43,056 nt of DNA from Pseudomonas cyclaminis (GTDB lineage Bacteria > Pseudomonadota > Gammaproteobacteria > Pseudomonadales > Pseudomonadaceae): the NCBI RefSeq assembly GCF_015163715.1, contig NZ_JADDUM010000099.1, forward strand, positions 1 to 43,056, read 5' to 3'. Positions 35,416 through 43,056 of the stretch are shown in pieces (the first letter of the stretch is position 1; every line of letters starts with the position of its first letter). Both the position numbers and the translations under genes were made by a program. The notes below the pieces were generated by a model. It was given only the letters and a program-made list of their open reading frames with translations. It did not search any database and was not told the origin of the DNA.

Positions 35416-36677
35416 TCTGCGTGTCTCCTGCGAACTTCAGCCTCGACACTCTCTCTGATAGCCTTGAATTTATCCGAGCGTTTTTTCATCGCCTTATTTG
35501 CTTCTTCCTTCCAAAATTTCGCCCCATAGAGGTTCGGCATATTGGATTGGGGACTCCATCCAAAAGCATAGGTTAGGATTTTTTGAGCTTTTGTTGTGCG
35601 ATCTTCTGGGGTGTGTGTTTCCAACTCCTCTCGCATGCTCTCTAGCAGCGTGTAGACTGCATCGTGACGCAACACATGAGGGTGAATATGCGCCAGTTCG
35701 GGCGCTACTTTGCCAACCCGGGGTAGGATGCCATCAAGGGCTTTAACGCTCAGCGGCCTACCATCATTGCGTCGATGAGACACCAGCAGAAAAGGGTGTT
35801 TTTTGGCATCCGACGGCCCCCTCGTAAAGACACGGTAGGTGTCGATATATTTCTTGAGTGCGAAGATAAGGTCGTCACCCATTTCCAGCATTCGTTCGTG
35901 GGTTTTGAATTGCGGAGCCAGCATGCGTGGGTCGATTGCCTCACTCTCAAGATTGACGACCGAGAGTTCCCGGCTATGCCACCGAATATCGCCGAGCTTA
36001 ATCAGAAGCATTTCGGACCGGCGTAGCCCCAGATCAAGGCCCAAGAGCAAAATAATGTAATTACGCAGCTTCAGAGCTTCATTTGCGAAGGGGTTCTCAG
36101 CACTCTCAGGACGCATGATCTCTAGAAGACGCTCTCGCTCCTGGCTGGTCAGACCTTTCATATCATCATTTCTGACTTTCTTCCAGGCAGGCTTGGCTGC
36201 CTTTATCTTGCGATTGATGCGCCGCTCGACCTCATCAAGGGCTGCATCTCGCGTCGTCTCGTCACCCAGCTTTTCGTACAGAAATTTGAGGTAGTCGCGC
36301 ACGGCTTCAAGTCGCTGCTGCGCATGGACTCTACCCACTGTCTTGTAGGCCGCAGGCGCCAAACGTATACCTGTATACTTTGTGTCCAAAGTGGACTTGT
36401 ATAATGCCGCGTCGGCGACAAATCGTGAGATCTCACTATCAGTCAGGTAGCGCGACGTCGGCCGCTCCTCTAGGCGAGCGATCAGGTCAATCGACTCATG
36501 CTTCAGAAAGTCCTCAACGACCCCGATGTGCTCCAAATATTTGTGCTGCGTGTTTAACGCCCGGCCCGACTGCTCTAAAGTCACATAAAGGTTCGGGTAG
36601 TAAGCAGGCATGTGCTCTTGCACCAGCACCTTTCCTCTAACACCATTGATCCTTATCGCTACAATCTGATGACTCAC
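35412..36677 (-). CDS. ginA: Tyrosine recombinase (GinA-like)
   Basis: A 421-residue integrase with a core-binding N-terminal domain and a catalytic domain. The Arg is in LGLRRSEML, the His/Arg box is IHPHVLRHDAVYTLL and the nucleophile Tyr is in NMPNLYGAKF. GTG start at 36677 with GGAGG seven bases upstream. It is first in the four-gene operon and lies next to the right island end, reading away from it, as expected for GInts. A TATACT box on the minus strand at 36706-36711 may be its promoter. Confidence 0.88.
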   Translation of the reverse strand: MSHQIVAIRINGVRGKVLVQEHMPAYYPNLYVTLEQSGRALNTQHKYLEHIGVVEDFLKHESIDLIARLEERPTSRYLTDSEISRFVADAALYKSTLDTKYTGIRLAPAAYKTVGRVHAQQRLEAVRDYLKFLYEKLGDETTRDAALDEVERRINRKIKAAKPAWKKVRNDDMKGLTSQERERLLEIMRPESAENPFANEALKLRNYIILLLGLDLGLRRSEMLLIKLGDIRWHSRELSVVNLESEAIDPRMLAPQFKTHERMLEMGDDLIFALKKYIDTYRVFTRGPSDAKKHPFLLVSHRRNDGRPLSVKALDGILPRVGKVAPELAHIHPHVLRHDAVYTLLESMREELETHTPEDRTTKAQKILTYAFGWSPQSNMPNLYGAKFWKEEANKAMKKRSDKFKAIRESVEAEVRRRHAE

Positions 36678-36821
36678 GATTCGCCTCCAAAACTTAACTT
36701 TTTCAAGTATAGTAACGAATAAAATCAGGCTCCATTAGAAACATGACTTTTTTTATTCCGTATCGCGTGCTGAAAAAATACAGCAAAGCCCCACCATATC
36801 TGAATCATAGGTGTAATAAAA
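36678..36821. promoter_or_regulatory. Right island end: ginA promoter and new ettA promoter region
   Basis: An AT-rich 144-bp stretch that must supply transcription both to ginA (minus, TATACT at 36706-36711) and to the relocated ettA (plus). It includes the 16-bp repeat at 36688-36703 next to the ginA ribosome site, so a protein bound there could repress ginA. No clear plus-strand -35/-10 was recognised. AGGTG at 36809-36813 serves the new ettA start. Confidence 0.55.
36688..36703 (+). repeat. 16-bp direct repeat, right copy
   Basis: CAAAACTTAACTTTTT, identical to 6918-6933 and in the same orientation. It overlaps the 5' leader of ginA, immediately beside its ribosome site. Confidence 0.7.
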
Positions 36822-38513
36822 ATGGCAAAAGGTGACAAGCACGGACAAACAGGTTCTTACGTCTTCACCATGCATCGGCTGGGAAAAGTTGTTCCGCCGA
36901 AGCGGGAAATCCTGAAAAACATTTCGCTGTCCTTCTTCCCCGGCGCCAAGATCGGCGTGCTCGGCCTCAACGGTTCGGGTAAGTCCACGTTGCTGAAAAT
37001 CATGGCTGGCGTCGACACCGAGTTCGAAGGCGAAGCCCGCCCGATGCCGGAACTGAACATCGGTTACCTGCCGCAAGAACCAATCCTCGACCCGACCAAA
37101 ACCGTGCGCGAAGTGGTCGAAGAAGCCGTTGCCGTGATCAAGAACGCCCAGGCGCGCCTGGACGAGGTCTACGCGGCTTACGCTGAAGAAGATGCCGACT
37201 TCGACAAACTCGCCGCCGAACAGGCCAAGCTCGAAGCCATCCTGCAGGCCGGCGACGGTCACAACCTGGAGCGCCAGCTGGAAGTCGCCGCCGACGCGCT
37301 GCGCCTGCCGGCGTGGGACGCCAAGGTCGAATTCCTGTCAGGTGGTGAAAAACGTCGTGTGGCCCTGTGCCGCCTGCTACTGTCGGCCCCCGATATGCTG
37401 CTGCTCGACGAACCCACCAACCACTTGGACGCCGATTCCGTCGCCTGGTTGGAACACTTCCTTCACGATTTCCCGGGCACCGTGGTTGCGATCACGCACG
37501 ACCGGTACTTCCTGGACAACGTAGCCGGCTGGATCCTTGAGCTCGACCGTGGCGCGGGTATCCCTTACGAGGGCAACTACTCCGGTTGGCTGGAAGCCAA
37601 ATCCGACCGTCTGGCCGCCGAATCCAAGCAGCAATCGGCCCATGAAAAAGCCATGAAGGAAGAACTGGAGTGGGTGCGCAAAGGCGCCAAGGCCCGCCAG
37701 TCCAAATCCAAGGCTCGTCTGCAACGCTTTGAAGAAATGCAGTCGCAGGAATTCCAGAAGCGCAGCGAAACCAACGAGATCTACATCCCCGCCGGTCCGC
37801 GCCTGGGTGACAAGGTTATCGAGTTCAAGAACGTTTCCAAAGGCTATGGCGACCGCGTGCTGATCGACAATCTGTCGTTCTCCATGCCAAAAGGCGCGAT
37901 CGTCGGCGTTATTGGTGGTAACGGTGCGGGTAAATCCACGCTGTTCCGCATGCTGATGGGCAAGGAAACTCCGGATTCGGGCACCATTGAAGTCGGCGAA
38001 ACCGTGCAACTGGCCTGTGTGGACCAGAGCCGCGATGACCTGGATGGCAGCAAGACGGTGTTCCAGCAAATCTCCGACGGCTCCGACCAGATCCGCATCG
38101 GCAACTATGAAATCCCGTCGCGCACCTATGTCGGTCGTTTCAACTTCAAGGGCGGCGACCAGCAGAAGTTCGTCAAGGACCTGTCCGGTGGTGAGCGTGG
38201 CCGCTTGCACCTGGCCCTGACCCTGAAAGAGGGCGGCAACGTGTTGCTGCTCGACGAACCGTCCAACGACCTCGACGTAGAAACCCTGCGTTCCCTGGAA
38301 GAAGCCCTGCTGGACTTCCCGGGCGCCGCCATTGTGATCTCTCACGATCGGTGGTTCCTTGACCGCGTCGCGACCCACATCCTGGCGTACGAAGACGACT
38401 CGCAAGCCGTGTTCTTCGAAGGTAACTACACCGAGTACGAAGCGGACCGTAAAAAGCGCTTGGGCGACGCTGCTGCCCAGCCACACCGTGTGCGCCACAA
38501 AAAACTCGCCTGA
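36822..38513 (+). CDS. ettA: EttA, ABC-F translational throttle, with island-supplied N-terminus
   Basis: ABC-F protein that binds the ribosomal E site and gates the first peptide bond according to ATP/ADP level. The 563 residues hold two ABC cassettes: Walker A GLNGSGKS at 48-55 with LSGGEKRR, and GGNGAGKS with LSGGERGR, plus the arm and linker between them. Residues from Y13 on (YVFTMHRLGKVVPPKREI) are standard EttA. Residues 1-12 (MAKGDKHGQTGS) are not; the native MAQ codons are stranded at 6747. The insertion kept the frame at a TAC codon, so the product is the normal one plus nine net residues. Expression is probably now from the island end. Confidence 0.96.
   Translation: MAKGDKHGQTGSYVFTMHRLGKVVPPKREILKNISLSFFPGAKIGVLGLNGSGKSTLLKIMAGVDTEFEGEARPMPELNIGYLPQEPILDPTKTVREVVEEAVAVIKNAQARLDEVYAAYAEEDADFDKLAAEQAKLEAILQAGDGHNLERQLEVAADALRLPAWDAKVEFLSGGEKRRVALCRLLLSAPDMLLLDEPTNHLDADSVAWLEHFLHDFPGTVVAITHDRYFLDNVAGWILELDRGAGIPYEGNYSGWLEAKSDRLAAESKQQSAHEKAMKEELEWVRKGAKARQSKSKARLQRFEEMQSQEFQKRSETNEIYIPAGPRLGDKVIEFKNVSKGYGDRVLIDNLSFSMPKGAIVGVIGGNGAGKSTLFRMLMGKETPDSGTIEVGETVQLACVDQSRDDLDGSKTVFQQISDGSDQIRIGNYEIPSRTYVGRFNFKGGDQQKFVKDLSGGERGRLHLALTLKEGGNVLLLDEPSNDLDVETLRSLEEALLDFPGAAIVISHDRWFLDRVATHILAYEDDSQAVFFEGNYTEYEADRKKRLGDAAAQPHRVRHKKLA
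36858..36865. other. Right attachment site (attR core) within ettA
   Basis: TACGTCTT is codons 13-15 of the present ettA and matches the left-end TACACCTA as TACRYCTW. Island DNA lies to the left and native ettA to the right. Confidence 0.55.
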
Positions 38514-38534
38514 TCCGGCGGGTTTGAAAAAATG

Positions 38535-38561
38535 CGGAGCCCTCGGGCTCCGTTTTTTTTT
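38535..38561 (+). terminator. ettA intrinsic terminator
   Basis: CGGAGCC (38535-38541) pairs with GGCTCCG (38546-38552) around CTCG, followed by nine T residues. It begins 22 bp after the ettA stop. Confidence 0.92.
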
Positions 38562-38586
38562 GCGCATTTTTCCTGACTCACACCGA

Positions 38587-38612
38587 TCAAATGTGGGAGG
38601 GGGCTTGCCCTC
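38587..38612. repeat. Single REP-type repeat
   Basis: TCAAATGTGGGAGGGGGCTT followed by GCCC matches the inverted REP orientation seen at about 2555-2580. It lies between the ettA terminator and the gdhA promoter. Confidence 0.75.
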
Positions 38613-38682
38613 GACAGCAATTTATCTGTTGGTGCATGTGGTGATTTGAAATCCCCTTTTAAGTGCATAAAACACGGTAAAA

Positions 38683-38753
38683 CTGGATACAGTTATATCC
38701 AATGCACCATTTAAATTCACAAAGGCGACATTTTGCCCTGTCGCAGTGCGACA
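38683..38753 (+). promoter_or_regulatory. gdhA upstream palindromes (candidate operators)
   Basis: Two inverted repeats lie upstream of gdhA: TGGATA-N6-TATCCA near 38683-38702 and a perfect TGTCGCA-G-TGCGACA at 38739-38753. The latter is preceded by another GCGACA half-site near 38725. A GATAAAGT box about six bases after it may be the -10. I do not know the binding protein. Confidence 0.5.
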
Positions 38754-38764
38754 TGAATTGATAA

Positions 38765-40644
<1,880 letters not shown>

Positions 40645-40715
40645 GGTGTTCTCCCTCTAATGGAGCTTGGGCCATGGTCGCCGCGCTTTAGTTTCGATGG
40701 ATGTCTGAAAGCGAC

Positions 40716-41072
40716 CTATTGCGAGCGATAGGCCCGGGCGGCATCGCGGTCCTTCTCTTGCTGCCAGGCACGTTCACGGTCGTCCCAGTGATTGTCCTTG
40801 TAGTCGCGTAGCTCTTCGTTTTCACGCATGGCCTTGCACTGGCGAAAACCGTCTTCCCAGCCTTCGGCGTACTCCCGGTCTTTCAGGTAGCGCGGCACGT
40901 TCTTGCGAAACGTCCCGGTAATCACCCCAGCCGCCTGGCGACCGCTGCTGCAGCCGTCATCAAAACCATCGGCAAAAGCCGGTGGATAGCCTTTGGCCAA
41001 CAACTCCTGGTGAGTCGATTGACAACCCGCCAGCCACACCACCGCACACAGCATTACCGCATACCGCCACAT
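40716..41072 (-). CDS. Small lipoprotein of unknown function
   Basis: A 118-residue protein with a lipoprotein signal and lipobox LAGC (Cys17), so it is expected to be membrane anchored. The mature part is rich in charged and aromatic residues (DGFDDGCSSGRQ, EYAEGWEDGFRQC), with two similar GxxDG/GWEDG blocks that may be a short internal repeat with paired cysteines. No family function is known to me. Confidence 0.75.
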   Translation of the reverse strand: MWRYAVMLCAVVWLAGCQSTHQELLAKGYPPAFADGFDDGCSSGRQAAGVITGTFRKNVPRYLKDREYAEGWEDGFRQCKAMRENEELRDYKDNHWDDRERAWQQEKDRDAARAYRSQ

Positions 41073-41190
41073 GGCGTACTCCCTGGCCGTTTCACGGCTG
41101 ATAAGGGAAGTCTAGAAGGGGATTCGTCGGGGAGATGTGAAACGCGTGTGAGAAATCTGTAGACCGCTATGGACTGTGCAGGTGGGCGTT

Positions 41191-41322
41191 TGTGGCGAGC
41201 GTGCTTGCCCGCGTTGGCTGCGCAGCAGCCCCAATACAGCCAATGGAGATTATCCAGAAAGAGCGCTGTACCTGGTTTCAGGGCTGCTGCGCAGCCCAAC
41301 GGGAGCAAGCTCCCTCGCCACA
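41191..41322. repeat. Inverted pair of a second Pseudomonas repeat type
   Basis: TGTGGCGAGCGTGCTTGCCC with GGCTGCGCAGCAGCC on the left faces GGGCTGCTGCGCAGCCC and GGGAGCAAGCTCCCTCGCCA on the right. This differs from the CCCCCTCCCACATTTG REP type and is the other common palindrome family of fluorescent pseudomonads. Confidence 0.75.
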
Positions 41323-41339
41323 GGGGGTATTGTCCGCCC

Positions 41340-42425
41340 CTAGTCGTAATAACCCACTGTCTTTTTCAATTGATCCGCATACTCGTAAATCTCATCAATG
41401 GACGAAATCGCATGGCGGGTTTCATTTTTTTCCTCGTCGAATATCCCGAGGTACTTCTGACTGCGGTTGAAGTGAAGGCGACAAATCGGCTTGCGATTGT
41501 TGTCGTCCAGCAAAATTCCAAAATAGCTTTGAGTATCTCGCTGAACAATTCGCTTGGCATCTACCACCGATCTCACAACTGCCCTGACGATGTGATAACC
41601 CTCTAACTCTTCAAGTGTCGTCAGGATCTTGTCTTCTGATTCATCGCGGTCCTGCGTATCAGAAATCGCGCTGTTTGCCACTGGCATCGAGGCGATAGTC
41701 GGTTGAATTACGCCGCTCATGGCTGACTTGAGTCGATCATTGATTTGATCATTCAGAAATTGCGCTAGCGCTTTTCGAGTCAGTTCAAAAAACTGTTCAC
41801 GCACTTTCTGCGTGATGACGCCGTCATAAACGCGGGATGCGAAGAATTTCACGAACTCGTCTTCTGGTTTACTGACCTGAGCGCCGATAATTTTCTTGAG
41901 TTGGCTGACGTACTTCAGCTCTCCTGCAGCATTGATGATCGAGTCTACATCGAAAGCCGACTTAGTAAGCTTGATCAGTTCCGGCACGGAATATTCGTCA
42001 ATGTCCAGCAAGTCGAGTTCCAAAAATGGCTTTTCGTCCATTTTGTTGGGGGCGTCCAAGTCGGTAAAAAATCTGTATACCTGGCCGTTTGTGAGAATGG
42101 AGATTCTTGCGCTTGTCACATGAAAGTATCGAAAAAGCTGAGAGGCGTGATTAATGCTCAGTGACTCGCCGATTTTTTTGCATTCGATGAGTATTTGAAC
42201 CTCACCGTTTTTCATGATTGCGTAGTCGATCTTTTCGCCTTTTTTAGTTCCCACATCGCAGACGAACTCAGGCGTCACTTCCTGGGGATCAAACACGTCA
42301 TAACCCAGCACAGTGTTTATGAAAGGCATTACGAAAGCATTTTTTGTAGCTTCTTCCGTTTGAATGGCAGGGCCCTGTAACCGAACTTTTGCTGCCAGAC
42401 TGGTAAGCTTTTCAAAAAAATCCAT
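41340..42425 (-). CDS. Orphan type I restriction R-subunit N-terminal-like protein
   Basis: A 361-residue protein whose first ~150 residues match the HsdR N-terminal nuclease fold: an early glutamate, then GEKIDYAIMKNGEVQILIECKK, giving the PD-(D/E)xK pattern (D near residue 67, E-x-K near 79-81). The helicase motor of HsdR is absent and no hsdM or hsdS lies nearby. The C-terminal half is unassigned. Such stand-alone proteins are frequent on bacterial and phage genomes; a defence or DNA-processing role is possible but unproven. The lower GC and the repeat pair at its 3' side suggest an acquired gene. Confidence 0.75.
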   Translation of the reverse strand: MDFFEKLTSLAAKVRLQGPAIQTEEATKNAFVMPFINTVLGYDVFDPQEVTPEFVCDVGTKKGEKIDYAIMKNGEVQILIECKKIGESLSINHASQLFRYFHVTSARISILTNGQVYRFFTDLDAPNKMDEKPFLELDLLDIDEYSVPELIKLTKSAFDVDSIINAAGELKYVSQLKKIIGAQVSKPEDEFVKFFASRVYDGVITQKVREQFFELTRKALAQFLNDQINDRLKSAMSGVIQPTIASMPVANSAISDTQDRDESEDKILTTLEELEGYHIVRAVVRSVVDAKRIVQRDTQSYFGILLDDNNRKPICRLHFNRSQKYLGIFDEEKNETRHAISSIDEIYEYADQLKKTVGYYD

Positions 42426-42639
42426 AGTCAGCCTCTACCTATTCAGATCCGTGGATAGACTTGGTGGCAATTTGATTGCTATCCGAGACTAGCCACAAAT
42501 CCTCATAAAGCGAGGGCAGTAAAAGCAAGTTGGTATCAATTAGAAAAAGCTAAAAAATAGGCTGAGGTTTCCTCCTTATTAATCAGTGGCTTGAAGATGC
42601 CTAAAGGATTTCTATATCAGCGAATAAATTTGCCAATTT
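42426..42639. other. AT-rich spacer upstream of the HsdR-like gene
   Basis: No gene is visible in these 214 bp. It should hold the promoter of the HsdR-like gene; its composition is more AT-rich than the neighbouring core genes. Confidence 0.4.
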
Positions 42640-42939
42640 TTACCCCACTCGACCGCGTGCCGCATGCTCAGCCAACTCTTGCTGAATAAACGCCGAAATC
42701 AATGCGCGATAGACCTGCTCGGTGACTTCTGGATTGGCGCCCAACGTGTGCGACAAGTCCCGCACCTTGGCGATCACCTGTTCAACCCGTTGTGGTGCCT
42801 TGACCGCATCTGCATCCTTTTTAAAGCGGGCTGCCTGGGATACGTAGCCGCCACGTTCAGCCAGCAGGCTGACGATTTGTTGGTCGAGGCGGTCGATGTT
42901 GTCACGGACTTCTTCGAGAGTGTTGCAGTTAACTGCCAT
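42640..42939 (-). CDS. Chorismate mutase, AroQ class (small)
   Basis: A 99-residue all-helical AroQ-type mutase converting chorismate to prephenate. The N-terminal helix reads LEEVRDNIDRLDQQIVSLL, then the RGGYVSQAARFKK helix with the conserved Lys, and AFIQQELAEH near the end. PchB (isochorismate pyruvate lyase) is a close fold relative, but no salicylate genes are near. The ATG at 42939 follows AGGGAG at 11 bases; the longer frame would start at a TTG. Cytosolic, no signal peptide. Confidence 0.85.
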   Translation of the reverse strand: MAVNCNTLEEVRDNIDRLDQQIVSLLAERGGYVSQAARFKKDADAVKAPQRVEQVIAKVRDLSHTLGANPEVTEQVYRALISAFIQQELAEHAARGRVG

Positions 42940-42981
42940 GTTGATTGGAACTCCCTGAGATGGAAACTGAATAAATACGGG

Positions 42982-43010
42982 CAAATGTGGGAGGGGCTTG
43001 CCCCCGATAG
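42982..43010. repeat. REP-type repeat at the window end
   Basis: CAAATGTGGGAGGGGCTTGC followed by CCCCGATAG, the inverted orientation of the copy at 43-71. A second half follows to about 43056, so this is another pair cut by the window edge. Confidence 0.8.
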
Positions 43011-43056
43011 CGGTGTGTCAGTCACTGAATATTTGGCTGATGCACCGCCATCGGGG

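Larger units (their letters stand above)
6759..36860. mobile_element. ~30 kb GInt-type genomic island in ettA
   Basis: Boundaries come from the split ettA gene: codon 4 (TAC, 6756-6758) on the left and the matching TAC (36858-36860) on the right. The right end carries three tyrosine recombinases plus a small helical protein on the minus strand, the middle is catabolic cargo and the left end is a short AT-rich tail. That tripartite plan (ginABCD operon, cargo, AT-rich end) is the published description of GInts (Bardaji et al. 2017, from memory). All three recombinases are intact, so the element may still excise. No replication or conjugation genes are visible, so transfer between cells must depend on other means. 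Confidence 0.85.

Noticed and set aside
31622..36677. Three recombinases as a RIT (recombinase in trio) element
   Set aside because: RIT genes are shorter, lack the fourth small gene and are flanked by inverted repeats. Sizes, the fourth gene, the cargo and the site fit GInts better.
37377..38567. 396-codon frame opposite ettA
   Set aside because: Antisense to a conserved ABC-F gene; no independent support.

Overview
The window reads as a chromosome segment of a fluorescent-group Pseudomonas. The outer genes are high-GC and carry the order cobW-type GTPase, glyA, morA, ettA, gdhA that I recall from pseudomonads. The intergenic spaces hold the GGGGGCAAGCCCCCTCCCACATTTG-type REP sequences typical of P. 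fluorescens relatives.

Layout. (1) 1-6.75 kb is core chromosome: a COG0523 GTPase (+), glyA (-) and the GGDEF/EAL regulator morA (-). (2) 6.76-36.86 kb is a ~30 kb genomic island inserted into codon 4 of ettA. Its right end carries a four-gene operon on the minus strand: three long tyrosine recombinases joined by 4-base stop/start overlaps plus a small helical protein. This is the ginABCD signature of GInt elements. The left end is a short AT-rich tail followed by decayed genes (an alkylsulfatase C-terminus and an IS1182-type transposase). (3) 36.8-43 kb is core chromosome again: ettA with an island-supplied N-terminus, gdhA, a GreA/GreB-like factor, a lipoprotein, an orphan type I restriction R-subunit N-terminal-like protein and a small chorismate mutase.

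The cargo (8.3-30.6 kb) looks catabolic. It holds a TetR regulator, a frameshifted acyl-CoA ligase, and a Baeyer-Villiger monooxygenase fused to an alpha/beta-hydrolase (ketone to ester to acid plus alcohol or phenol in one polypeptide). A Tat-signal amidohydrolase and a LysR regulator follow. Next come an intradiol ring-cleavage dioxygenase, a citryl-CoA-lyase-like protein, an MhpA-type flavin hydroxylase, a class III CoA-transferase and a hydroxypyruvate-isomerase-like protein. The last block is an envelope set (DUF1302 barrel, DUF1329 protein, YCF48 repeat protein, MMPL/RND transporter) and a long acyl-CoA dehydrogenase. My reading is uptake of a hydrophobic, probably aromatic ketone or acyl-aromatic compound, oxygen insertion and hydrolysis, hydroxylation, and ortho ring fission. 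An unusual CoA-dependent lower route would follow, because no cycloisomerase, enol-lactonase or maleylacetate reductase is present. The substrate is not determinable from sequence.

The most notable points are these. The insertion splits ettA in frame at a TAC codon: the native start (MAQY...) is left 30 kb away as a 9-codon stub, and the island provides a new promoter region, start codon and 12 residues (MAKGDKHGQTGS). A 16-bp direct repeat lies near both island ends. Several cargo enzymes have substitutions at normally conserved positions.
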